Source: an uncultured Paraprevotella sp.
GTDB taxonomy: Bacteria > Bacteroidota > Bacteroidia > Bacteroidales > Bacteroidaceae
DNA length: 54,363 bases
Reading direction: 5' to 3'
Assembly (NCBI GenBank): GCA_900546665.1
Contig: URDY01000020.1
Location: 1-54,363, forward strand
Each line of letters opens with the position of its first letter. Within the stretch, counting starts at the first letter, position 1. Shown piece after piece: positions 37,859-47,210 of the stretch. The notes below the pieces were generated by a model. That model was given only the letters and a program-made list of their open reading frames with translations. It made no database searches and was not told the DNA's origin. A program made the position numbers and the translations under genes.

Positions 37859-38938
37859 TTATTTCTTTACACCGAATTTATAGATTGTCTTTTGTGTATA
37901 AACTTCGCCTGGTTTGAGAATTACAGACGGGAAGTAAGGGCGATTGGGTGAGTCAGGGAAATGCTGTGCTTCAAAGCAGATTGCACTTCTACGTGGGAAT
38001 GTGGCTCCATTCTGGCCTTTGTATCCGTCAGCCCAGTTATCTGTATAAACCTGAACTCCAGGCTCTGTAGTATAGACTTCCATGGTACGTCCGCTTTCCG
38101 GTTCGTAAATTCTGGCTGCAAAGCTGAGTTCACCCGGTTCTTTCTTATTCAGAACAAAACAGTGGTCGTATCCTGCTCCATTGATGGTCTGTTCGTCGTC
38201 AGCATCTATACGTTCGCCCACTTCGTGTACAGAAGTAAAGTCGAATGGGGTTCCTTTAACAGATTTGATTTCACCTGTCGGAATAGAAGTGTTGTCTATT
38301 GGAATAAAGAAATCTGCATTGATTTCACATTGCAATTTTTCAATAGATGGAGTAGGGTTGTCAATACCGGATAAACTGAAGAATCCGTGGTTGGTCATAT
38401 TGACGATTGTAGTTTTGTCGGTTGTGCCTTTGTAGTCGATTACCAATTCATTGTCGTCTGTAAATGAATAGATAACCGTCATGTCTAGAGTGCCAGGGAA
38501 ACCTTCTTCGCCGTCTGCAGAAATATAATGAAGTTTTAAAGTCTGTTTGCCGGTTTGCTCTGCATCCCATACGCGGGCGTGGTATCCGGTAGGTCCGCCG
38601 TGCAAACTGTTCGGGCCGTTGTTGATGGCTAGAGTGTATTCTTTGCCTTCCAATGTGAATTTACCCTTGCAAATACGGTTGCCATAACGGCCGATAAGCG
38701 TGCTGAGAAATGGTTCCGGACTGTTGATGACGTCTGTAATATTGTCATGACCTTGAACAACATTAGCCATTTTACCGTTTTTATCGGGTACCATGATAGC
38801 TACAAGAGCTCCGCCATAATTGGTGATGGCTACTTCGTTACCATGCACGTTTTTTAAAATAAACAAATCAGTTTTCTTTCCTTGAATTTCGGACTGGAAT
38901 TTCTCTTTTTCCAATCCGCTAATATTATCTACGCTCAT
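37859..38938 (-). CDS. galM: Aldose 1-epimerase, cytosolic form, 359 aa
   Basis: Mutarotase without a signal peptide, hence cytosolic. It has the same landmarks as the lipoprotein paralogue: ITNYGGALVAIMVPD, LIGRYGNRI, SLHGGPTGYHARVW and NMTNHGFFSLSG. The ATG at 38938 (MSVDNISGLEKEKF) matches the paralogue's mature start; the upstream in-frame ATG at 38977 would lie in AT-rich leader. It opens the galM-transporter-galK set. It likely supplies alpha-galactose to GalK. Confidence 0.93.
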   Translation of the reverse strand: MSVDNISGLEKEKFQSEIQGKKTDLFILKNVHGNEVAITNYGGALVAIMVPDKNGKMANVVQGHDNITDVINSPEPFLSTLIGRYGNRICKGKFTLEGKEYTLAINNGPNSLHGGPTGYHARVWDAEQTGKQTLKLHYISADGEEGFPGTLDMTVIYSFTDDNELVIDYKGTTDKTTIVNMTNHGFFSLSGIDNPTPSIEKLQCEINADFFIPIDNTSIPTGEIKSVKGTPFDFTSVHEVGERIDADDEQTINGAGYDHCFVLNKKEPGELSFAARIYEPESGRTMEVYTTEPGVQVYTDNWADGYKGQNGATFPRRSAICFEAQHFPDSPNRPYFPSVILKPGEVYTQKTIYKFGVKK

Positions 38939-38945
38939 TTTTAAA

Positions 38946-38967
38946 TTAGATTTAATGTTAATTCTAA
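38946..38967. promoter_or_regulatory. Imperfect palindrome upstream of cytosolic galM
   Basis: TTAGATTTAATGTTAATTCTAA, symmetric around TTAATGTTAA with a few mismatches, 8 bp before the start codon. It could be an operator, but no protein can be assigned. Confidence 0.3.
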
Positions 38968-39060
38968 TATCATGCAAATTAAAAAAAAATCTTTCTTATG
39001 GCAAAAGATTTCCTTAAAAAAAAGCAGTCTTCAATGCATAAGAATGAGCGTTTCGTTCTT

Positions 39061-40347
39061 TTAATGGAAAAAACTGAAGAAATCAGCCACGATGAAAGTA
39101 CTTCCGCCTACAAATATCATATCATTGGTCGAAGCTGAAGCATATGCAGCCTCATAAGCAGATTCAACTGTAGGATAGCTTTTCCCCTCCAACTGAAATT
39201 CTTTTCCTAATTTTTGTAATTCTTTTTCGTTCAAGGCGCGCTTTACATTAGCTTTGGTGAAATAGTAATGCGCATCTTGTGGCAGCATTTTGAGTACACT
39301 CCTGATATCCTTGTCATTGACCATTCCAATGATGATGTGTAGAGTACCTCTGAATGCTTTCAATTGTTGACTGATGTATTGTATGCCTCCTGTGTTGTGT
39401 CCCGTGTCACATATTGTCAGTGGGGATTGTGATACGGTCTGCCATCTTCCGCGCAGTCCGGTCAGTTCGCATACATGAAGGAATCCCTCGCGGATATGTT
39501 CGTCTTTGATGGGGTATTGAAGTTCGCGCAAGACACTGATACATGTCAGAATGGTGTTACAGTTTTTTTCCTGACATAAACCGCCTAGTTCACCTTTCAG
39601 TTCACCTAACATGTCGGTTTCAAATGTTCTTCCTGTCATTTCCTGTTTAGACGAAAGGACATGAAGCTTTTCTTCAGCAAAATAAATTTTTGAATTGACA
39701 GACAGTGATTTATTTAAAAAAACATTCCGTGTCTCTTTGGTAGTTTCTCCAATGACTACCGGCGTGTTTTCTTTGATGATACCAGCCTTTTCCGAAGCGA
39801 TTTTTTCAAGTGTATCACCTAAAAATTGAACATGATCAAAGCTGATGTTGGTAATAACCGACAGATCTGGATGAATGATGTTGGTGCAGTCCAAACGTCC
39901 GCCAAGTCCTACTTCGATGACCGCAACATCCACATTTTCTTCAGCAAAATAAAGGAATGCCATGGCGGTGGTCAGTTCGAAAAAAGAAGGGTGGAGCGGT
40001 TCGAAGAAGTGACGTTCGTTTTCTACGAACCTGATCACAAAATCTTCCGGAATCATTTCTCCATTTACCCTGATGCGTTCTCTGAAATCAGTTAAATGTG
40101 GTGACGTATAAAGTCCGACTTTGTAACCTGCTTTCTGAAGAATGGCAGCCAAAGTGTGACTGCATGAGCCTTTCCCATTGGTTCCTCCTATGTGAATTGT
40201 CTTGTATTTTTTATGCGGATGCCCGAAATGTTCATCAAGAACTTCTGTATTATACAATCCTTCTTTATAGGCTTCTTTTCCTACATTCTGGAATAGAGGA
40301 ACACAATTAAACAAGTAGTCTGTCGTTTCTTTATACGTCATCATCAT
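39061..40347 (-). CDS. folC: Folylpolyglutamate/dihydrofolate synthase, 428 aa
   Basis: Mur-ligase-like enzyme adding glutamate to folates. It has the ATP-binding loop HIGGTNGKGSCSH (about 52-64), the omega-loop/TSPHLTDFRERI region, and VIEVGLGGRLDCTNI with the Mg ligand Glu. ICDTGHNTGG marks the C-terminal domain boundary. Three consecutive ATG codons make the exact start uncertain by one or two residues. It lies 7 nt after dnaJ, so it is probably the last gene of a grpE-dnaJ-folC operon. Confidence 0.95.
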   Translation of the reverse strand: MMMTYKETTDYLFNCVPLFQNVGKEAYKEGLYNTEVLDEHFGHPHKKYKTIHIGGTNGKGSCSHTLAAILQKAGYKVGLYTSPHLTDFRERIRVNGEMIPEDFVIRFVENERHFFEPLHPSFFELTTAMAFLYFAEENVDVAVIEVGLGGRLDCTNIIHPDLSVITNISFDHVQFLGDTLEKIASEKAGIIKENTPVVIGETTKETRNVFLNKSLSVNSKIYFAEEKLHVLSSKQEMTGRTFETDMLGELKGELGGLCQEKNCNTILTCISVLRELQYPIKDEHIREGFLHVCELTGLRGRWQTVSQSPLTICDTGHNTGGIQYISQQLKAFRGTLHIIIGMVNDKDIRSVLKMLPQDAHYYFTKANVKRALNEKELQKLGKEFQLEGKSYPTVESAYEAAYASASTNDMIFVGGSTFIVADFFSFFH

Positions 40348-40354
40348 TTATCAA

Positions 40355-41509
40355 TTATTCAAAATAGCTTTTGAATTTTCTGAAAATTTTTTCTTTTATA
40401 GATGGATTCGGTGCAAAATTATCGCTCTTTTGCATAGCTTCCATTGCTTTCTTTTCGTCTTTGCTCAATGTTTCCGGGATATATACGCTGATATTGACAA
40501 TCAGGTCGCCGACACCGTACCCATAACCTTGAACGGCAGGCAATCCTTTACCTCTCAGGCGAACAACTTTTCCTGGTTGTGTACCTGGGTCTATTTTGAT
40601 CTTTACCTTTCCGTCGATGGTCGGGATTTCTGCGCTGCCTCCAAGTGCAGCTGTCGGAACATCCAGAAGAAGGTTGTATATCAGATTGTTGTCTTCACGA
40701 AGAAGTTCATTGCTGGGTTCTTCTTCAATGTAGACCTGAATGTCACCTGGTACTCCTCCTCTTCTTGCTGCGTGGCCTTTTCCGGGAACGTTGACAACCA
40801 TGCCGTCAGCAACGCCGGCCGGTATTTTAACTTCAATGACTTCTTCACCGTTAACTACGCCTTCTCCGCCACAAGCCTTACATTTGTTTTTGATTACGGT
40901 ACCTTCGCCACCGCAGGTTGGGCAGACAGATTGAGTCTGCATCATGCCGAAGATGCTTTGTTGGGTTTTAACTACATATCCGCTTCCGTGACATGTAGGA
41001 CATTGTTCGGTTGCACCGGCTCCTTCGGCTCCGCTTCCGTGACAGTGCGTACAGGTTACTTTTTTCTTGACTTTGAATTTCTTGGTTACACCGGTTGCGA
41101 TTTCCTGCAGATTCAGGCGGACTTTCAGGCGCAGATCGCCTCCTCTGAACTGAGGCTTGCGTGCTCTGCCGCCCCCTCCGAAGCCGCCTCCGAATCCTCC
41201 GAATCCATGACCTCCGAAAATATCACCGAACATGGAGAATATATCATCCATGTTCATGCTTTGTCCACCGAATCCTCCGGTGCCGTTGACACCTTCCGGT
41301 CCGAACTGGTCGTAGCGTGCTCTTTTCTGAGGGTCGCGGAGTACATCATAAGCTTCTGCCGCTTCCTTGAATTTTTCTTCGGCCTCTTTATCACCCGGAT
41401 TGCGGTCCGGATGATATTTGATGGCCATTTTTTTATAGGCTTTCTTTATTTCATCGTCTGAGGCGTTTTTGGTCACCCCCAGCACTTCATAATAGTCACG
41501 TTTTGCCAT
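40355..41509 (-). CDS. dnaJ: Chaperone DnaJ, 384 aa
   Basis: Hsp40 co-chaperone that stimulates DnaK ATPase. The J-domain has HPD in KYHPDRNP (about 32-39), followed by a Gly/Phe-rich linker with GGFGGG repeats (about 80-115). Four zinc-binding motifs follow: [24 protein letters not shown] and CKACGGEG. Two beta-sandwich substrate-binding domains complete the protein. This is a type I DnaJ of normal length. It starts 12 nt after grpE. Confidence 0.97.
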   Translation of the reverse strand: MAKRDYYEVLGVTKNASDDEIKKAYKKMAIKYHPDRNPGDKEAEEKFKEAAEAYDVLRDPQKRARYDQFGPEGVNGTGGFGGQSMNMDDIFSMFGDIFGGHGFGGFGGGFGGGGRARKPQFRGGDLRLKVRLNLQEIATGVTKKFKVKKKVTCTHCHGSGAEGAGATEQCPTCHGSGYVVKTQQSIFGMMQTQSVCPTCGGEGTVIKNKCKACGGEGVVNGEEVIEVKIPAGVADGMVVNVPGKGHAARRGGVPGDIQVYIEEEPSNELLREDNNLIYNLLLDVPTAALGGSAEIPTIDGKVKIKIDPGTQPGKVVRLRGKGLPAVQGYGYGVGDLIVNISVYIPETLSKDEKKAMEAMQKSDNFAPNPSIKEKIFRKFKSYFE

Positions 41510-41521
41510 TTCTTTTTAGAT

Positions 41522-42109
41522 TTATATACCCACAGCTACCTGGGCGTGGCGAATTACCTTTTCGTTTAATGTATATCCGGTCTTTACGCAATCGATTACT
41601 TTACCTTTCTGATCGTCGGAAGCGGCCGGAACTTGTGCAATGGCTTCGTGTAGGTCTGTATTGAAATCGGCCATTTCCGTTTCGATCTTTTTGACGCCCT
41701 GCTCGCCCAGAATCTTGATGAATTTCTGGAAGATCAGTTCAACGCCTTCTTTCACAGCCGGCACGTCTTGTGCTTTGTCCATGTTTTTTAGAGCGCGTTC
41801 CATATCATCCAAAATGGGCAGTATGGCAGTAATGGTCTTTTCTCCGCCATTGAGAATCAGCTCGGCCTTTTCTTTTAAAGTCCGTTTGCGGTAATTGTCA
41901 AATTCTGCCACTTGTCTGAGATATTTGTCCTGAAGTTCTGCCACTTTGGCTTCTGCCGCTGACAGTTTGTCTTCCAAAGTCTCTTCTTTCTCTGCTGATT
42001 CGGACTTGTCTTCCTTGTTTTCTTCAGCAGCATTGACTATGGGTTCTTCCTGGATTTTTTCTTCCTGACTAGTTTTTTCTTCCTCTTTCATATTATTGTC
42101 TGGTTTCAT
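41522..42109 (-). CDS. grpE: Nucleotide exchange factor GrpE, 195 aa
   Basis: Releases ADP from DnaK. The first ~40 residues are highly charged, followed by a long coiled coil (EDKLSAAEAKVAELQDKY...) carrying NYRKRTLKEK. The C-terminal beta domain ends near YTLNEKVIRHAQVAV. It leads a grpE-dnaJ-folC set; dnaK itself is not in this window. No CIRCE or other heat-shock operator was recognised upstream. Confidence 0.96.
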   Translation of the reverse strand: MKPDNNMKEEEKTSQEEKIQEEPIVNAAEENKEDKSESAEKEETLEDKLSAAEAKVAELQDKYLRQVAEFDNYRKRTLKEKAELILNGGEKTITAILPILDDMERALKNMDKAQDVPAVKEGVELIFQKFIKILGEQGVKKIETEMADFNTDLHEAIAQVPAASDDQKGKVIDCVKTGYTLNEKVIRHAQVAVGI

Positions 42110-42170
42110 AATGCTTGAATTTTAGGTATTTTTTTGTATACCTACAAATACTTTGCCACAAGCGGCTTTT

Positions 42171-43887
<1,717 letters not shown>

Positions 43888-43912
43888 TTATACTCCAGTC
43901 GGGGTTTAAAAG

Positions 43913-43955
43913 TTCAGGTCTGCGGTTGGCTGTTGAGCCTGGCCGCAGACCTGAA
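43913..43955 (-). terminator. Terminator of cdd
   Basis: Perfect 13-bp stem TTCAGGTCTGCGG (43913-43925) with CCGCAGACCTGAA (43943-43955), then CTTTTAAAC on the minus strand. Confidence 0.8.
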
Positions 43956-43964
43956 TTCAGGAAG

Positions 43965-44447
43965 TTATTCGTCCATTGTTTCCTTGACAAACTGGAGTGG
44001 AAGAAGGTCTTTAACGGTTTGTACTTCGTAAGTGCCGTTTTCTCCATACAGCAGAATGCGGATATTCCGGTTGTATCTGTTTTCGGTTTCCAGCAGCACT
44101 TGTCTGCATGCTCCGCACGGTGGAATGGGGGCTTTTAGGTAATGTCCGTTTGTGTATGCTGCTATGGCCAGTGTGGCAACAGCTTGTTCCGGGTATGTGG
44201 CGTTGGCATAGAAAATGGTGGTGCGTTCAGCGCAGGTGCCCGATGGATAGGCCGCATTTTCCTGGTTGTTGCCGCATATAACGGTACCATCCGACAGGCA
44301 GGCTGCCGCTCCGACTTGGAAGCGGGAATAGGGCGTATAGCTTTTTAGAGCAGCTTCTTTTGCTCTCTCTATGAGCTTTTTGTCTTCTGGTGTCAGTTCG
44401 GATTCATCATAAATTCTTATCCGGCTTTTGATTTCTATTTCTTTCAT
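43965..44447 (-). CDS. cdd: Cytidine deaminase, 160 aa
   Basis: Zn-dependent deamination of cytidine or deoxycytidine in pyrimidine salvage. Zinc ligands are Cys72 (TCAER, with catalytic Glu74), Cys111 and Cys114 (PPCGACRQ), the three-cysteine pattern of the tetrameric class. Length exceeds the 130-140 typical of that class by a 20-residue N-terminal extension. It is monocistronic, between its own promoter and terminator. Confidence 0.95.
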   Translation of the reverse strand: MKEIEIKSRIRIYDESELTPEDKKLIERAKEAALKSYTPYSRFQVGAAACLSDGTVICGNNQENAAYPSGTCAERTTIFYANATYPEQAVATLAIAAYTNGHYLKAPIPPCGACRQVLLETENRYNRNIRILLYGENGTYEVQTVKDLLPLQFVKETMDE

Positions 44448-44478
44448 GGCATTCCTGTTTATGATGGTTAATAATATA

Positions 44479-44486
44479 CAAATATA
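44479..44486 (-). promoter_or_regulatory. cdd promoter box
   Basis: Minus-strand TATATTTG (44486-44479), 31 bp before the cdd start. Confidence 0.55.
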
Positions 44487-44518
44487 GCGAGGTTTTTTTA
44501 TATCGATAAAAAAAAAGA

Positions 44519-44526
44519 TAACTTTG
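44519..44526 (+). promoter_or_regulatory. Promoter box of the GH73-LysM gene
   Basis: TAACTTTG, 32 bp before the ATG and divergent from the cdd box. The -33 region is a T-run without G. Confidence 0.55.
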
Positions 44527-44558
44527 TCTTTTGTTTCGGAATTTTAATAATTTCTATA

Positions 44559-45479
44559 ATGGGATTCAAGAGATACGTTGTATATGTATGGGTATTTTGT
44601 GTGATAACTGTGGTGCGTGCACAACAGCAAAATCCGCAATATGTCCGTTATATAGAGACTTACTGCAATATGGCTGTGGATCAGATGCTCCGTTACAAGA
44701 TTCCGGCCAGTATTACCTTGGCTCAGGGCTTGTTGGAGAGTGGGGCGGGAAACAGTTACCTTGCCCGTGAGGCCAATAATCATTTTGGCATCAAGTGCGG
44801 CAGCGCATGGCGTGGGCCGTATGTGCTTCGTGATGATGATGCCCGCAATGAGAAATTCAGAAAATACAGAAGTGCGGCAGAGTCATATGAGGATCATTCC
44901 CTGTTTTTGAAACAACCCCGTTATGCGTCTTTGTTTAAGTTGTCGATGAAAAACTATAAAGGATGGGCTCATGGACTGAAGCGTTGTGGCTATGCTACCA
45001 ATCCTCGTTATGGTCATTTATTGGTTGATCTGATAGAGCGTTATGATCTTGATCAGTTTGACCATTGGAAATCGGTTCGTCGTAAGGTTGATTATGGCAA
45101 TATGGATGATTTGAGCAATGAAGAACTTTTGCCCTCACATTTGGTATATCGTAATAATGACAACTATTATGTCATAGCGAGATCCGGTGATACTTTTGAG
45201 AGCCTGTCGCGTGAAACCGGGGTCTCAGCACGTAACATAAGAAAATATAACGAACTGCCTAAGGATTATCGTTTGCAGACAGGAGATGTGTTGTATTTGG
45301 AACGTAAGCGTAAGCGGGCTTCTGACGCTTACAAAGGGCGTCCGCATATAGTCCGTGCCGGTGAGTCCATGTACACTATAGCCCAAAAGTATGGAATTCG
45401 CCTGGAAAGTCTTTATGAGATGAATGATCTGCCTGATGATTATGCTGTTAAGGTAAATGATTGCTTGCGGATTCGTTAG
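44559..45479 (+). CDS. Glucosaminidase (GH73) with two LysM domains, 306 aa
   Basis: Secreted peptidoglycan hydrolase; the signal peptide ends at VVRAQ. The GH73 domain (about 25-165) has SITLAQGLLESGAGNSYLA, with catalytic Glu60, followed by NNHFGIKC. LysM repeats at about 197-243 (VIARSGDTFESLSRETGV) and 262-306 (HIVRAGESMYTIAQKYGI) bind N-acetylglucosamine chains. It probably cuts glycan strands in the periplasm during growth. Its downstream neighbour is a barrel-like outer-membrane protein 43 nt away. Confidence 0.93.
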   Translation: MGFKRYVVYVWVFCVITVVRAQQQNPQYVRYIETYCNMAVDQMLRYKIPASITLAQGLLESGAGNSYLAREANNHFGIKCGSAWRGPYVLRDDDARNEKFRKYRSAAESYEDHSLFLKQPRYASLFKLSMKNYKGWAHGLKRCGYATNPRYGHLLVDLIERYDLDQFDHWKSVRRKVDYGNMDDLSNEELLPSHLVYRNNDNYYVIARSGDTFESLSRETGVSARNIRKYNELPKDYRLQTGDVLYLERKRKRASDAYKGRPHIVRAGESMYTIAQKYGIRLESLYEMNDLPDDYAVKVNDCLRIR

Positions 45480-45522
45480 CCGGAATCAATAGGTGTTTTT
45501 AATAAAAAGGAGGGAACAGATT

Positions 45523-46239
45523 ATGTTGAAAAAACGTATCATGTTATGGGGCCTGTTTGGGATGTTTGTGGTCACTGCACGTGCGCAGAATCCGTCAGAA
45601 CATCCTTCCGCAGTCAGGTCGGATACAGTCAGGATCATTTCCGGAGAGGTCTCTTCTGCCATTCCGGAAGTACTTTCTTCTGGAAGTGTATTAGAAATGA
45701 ACAAGGACTTTAAGCCGTCATTCAGACTTGCTGATACTACTTCTACTGTGAAACCGCTGTTGCCACCTTTGCTTACTGTACGTCCGTCTATTGCCTATTA
45801 TCCAGATGATTATTGGTATGGTGGTGGCTTATGGTCGCTTCATGAAGGTTTCAATGCCAGTTTGAGTATGAGTGTGACGGCCAGTTTTGGCCGGAACCGT
45901 TTTCCGGGGGTGGGTTTTGGAACAGGCGTTTCCGCCATGTATGCCAAGATGCTCACAGATCGTCTCGTTTTAGCAGTCGGGGGTTTTTACAACCATCTTT
46001 CATGGAATAATTTCAATGAGAATCATTTTGGACTTAATGTGATGATGGGTTATCATTTCAATGATCGCGTCAGTCTCTATGCTTATGGAAGCAAGGCTTT
46101 TTGGCCGACAAACCATAGCGGAATGATACCTCCATTTCCTTACTTCGATGCTTTTGGAGAACGTTTTGGAGGTTTGTTACATATTAAGTTCAATGACAAT
46201 GTTTCGTTTTCCGTTGGCATAGAAGAACGTCGTCGGTGA
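45523..46239 (+). CDS. Outer-membrane beta-barrel-like protein, 238 aa
   Basis: Signal peptide to about residue 22 (VTARAQ), then a low-complexity linker and a beta-rich C-terminal ~150 residues with alternating aromatic strands (SLSMSVTASFGRN, LVLAVGGFYNHLSW, HFGLNVMMGYHFND, VSLYAYGSKAF). The barrel reading is inference; I do not recognise the family. The ATG at 45523 is favoured by the signal peptide and by AGGAGGG at 45508-45514, 8 nt before it. That is an unusually strong Shine-Dalgarno site for this lineage. It likely shares the GH73 transcript. Confidence 0.75.
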   Translation: MLKKRIMLWGLFGMFVVTARAQNPSEHPSAVRSDTVRIISGEVSSAIPEVLSSGSVLEMNKDFKPSFRLADTTSTVKPLLPPLLTVRPSIAYYPDDYWYGGGLWSLHEGFNASLSMSVTASFGRNRFPGVGFGTGVSAMYAKMLTDRLVLAVGGFYNHLSWNNFNENHFGLNVMMGYHFNDRVSLYAYGSKAFWPTNHSGMIPPFPYFDAFGERFGGLLHIKFNDNVSFSVGIEERRR

Positions 46240-46324
46240 ATAGATTTGCTCAATCCGAGGTCGGTGAATAAGACGAATGTTTTTATAGGCGTTTTAGACC
46301 TGGCAAAATAAAAACTCTTTTTTC

Positions 46325-46355
46325 TTTGTAACTGTAGACTCATTCGCTATATTTG
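46325..46355 (+). promoter_or_regulatory. Near-consensus promoter of the small-protein pair
   Basis: TTTG (46325-46328), 19-bp spacer, TATATTTG (46348-46355). Expected start is near 46362, leaving a ~115-nt leader. Confidence 0.8.
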
Positions 46356-46476
46356 TACTTCTTGATGAAAGGAGAATGTCAACTATGGATATGGTGTGTT
46401 TTGCATTGTGATTCTTATGGAGACCTTATTCGCTTTAATGTAATATTATTAATGAATTGAGTAAAGAATTAAGCAT

Positions 46477-46683
46477 ATGATGCCTCCCCGTATTGAGCAG
46501 TCTACCAAAGAAGAACGCAGGGCTTTTGTGCTCGACGCATGGAAGTGCCTGCATGATTGTGAATTATGTGGTAAATGTCACATTCTGAAAGGAAAAGATG
46601 CAGAGACATTATATGCAGACTATATAGAAGGGTTACGGTCATATATGGACGTGACATTGGATATCAGAAATAATAACTATTAA
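46477..46683 (+). CDS. Small CxxC protein, 68 aa
   Basis: A short soluble protein whose middle has [11 protein letters not shown], four cysteines within eleven residues, suggesting a metal or iron-sulfur site or a redox centre. It starts [17 protein letters not shown] (the second Met is an alternative) and ends in an acidic/aromatic tail. I do not recognise the family. It is 11 nt upstream of a tiny winged-helix gene and shares its near-consensus promoter, so the two may act together, for instance as sensor and regulator. Confidence 0.7.
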   Translation: MMPPRIEQSTKEERRAFVLDAWKCLHDCELCGKCHILKGKDAETLYADYIEGLRSYMDVTLDIRNNNY

Positions 46684-46694
46684 AAAACAAGATT

Positions 46695-46874
46695 ATGGAA
46701 ACAAAAGACAAAGTGTTGGCTACTATGAAAGAAGCCGGAACACCTCTTAATGCAGGTAAAATAGCAGAGCTTAGTGGACTTGACCGCAAGGAAGTGGATA
46801 AGGCCATGAAACAGCTGAAGGAAGAAGGAGCCATTGTTTCTCCGGTTCGATGTAAATGGGCACCGGCTGAATAA
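46695..46874 (+). CDS. Tiny winged-helix protein, 59 aa
   Basis: Reads [20 protein letters not shown], then [20 protein letters not shown] and [19 protein letters not shown]. This is a minimal winged helix-turn-helix: helix 1, helix 2 (GKIAELSGL), a recognition helix ([16 protein letters not shown]) and a wing ending in CKW. Similar short proteins occur in archaea and Bacteroidetes as apparent MarR-like DNA-binding units. It is too short for an effector domain; the CxxC protein upstream could supply one. No DNA target can be predicted. Confidence 0.78.
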   Translation: METKDKVLATMKEAGTPLNAGKIAELSGLDRKEVDKAMKQLKEEGAIVSPVRCKWAPAE

Positions 46875-46898
46875 AGGACAGTTGGGAATGATATGATT

Positions 46899-46941
46899 AA
46901 GCAGGCGGCTATTCGAATCTTTAACGGATGGTTGCCTGTTT
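46899..46941 (+). terminator. Probable terminator of the small-protein pair
   Basis: AAGCAGGC (46899-46906) pairs with GCCTGTTT (46934-46941), with one G-U pair, then CTTATTG. The rest of the 336-bp gap to the next gene (46942-47164) shows no gene or strong repeat. Confidence 0.5.
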
Positions 46942-47164
46942 CTTATTGTACAGAAAAAATGATAATTGGAATTGATATCACAAAGATTAATAACTTTCAT
47001 CTGCAGAATATGCAAGGATAATGGCAGATATCGATAAGGTTGCTGATTATTTGTTGCTTCTTATCCTAAAATAGTTTTCCTCTATAATTTTATATCAAAA
47101 TGTGAATAATATTTATTCTTAGTCTAACAATCAAGAATAAATGCTACCTTTCGGATATTTTTTC

Positions 47165-47172
47165 TACCTTTG
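47165..47172 (+). promoter_or_regulatory. Promoter box of the AAA-like gene
   Basis: TACCTTTG, 38 bp before the ATG. No good -33 element is seen. Confidence 0.55.
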
Positions 47173-47210
47173 TAAGAGAACGTAAAAACAAACTTTAAAA
47201 ATTCAATGGT

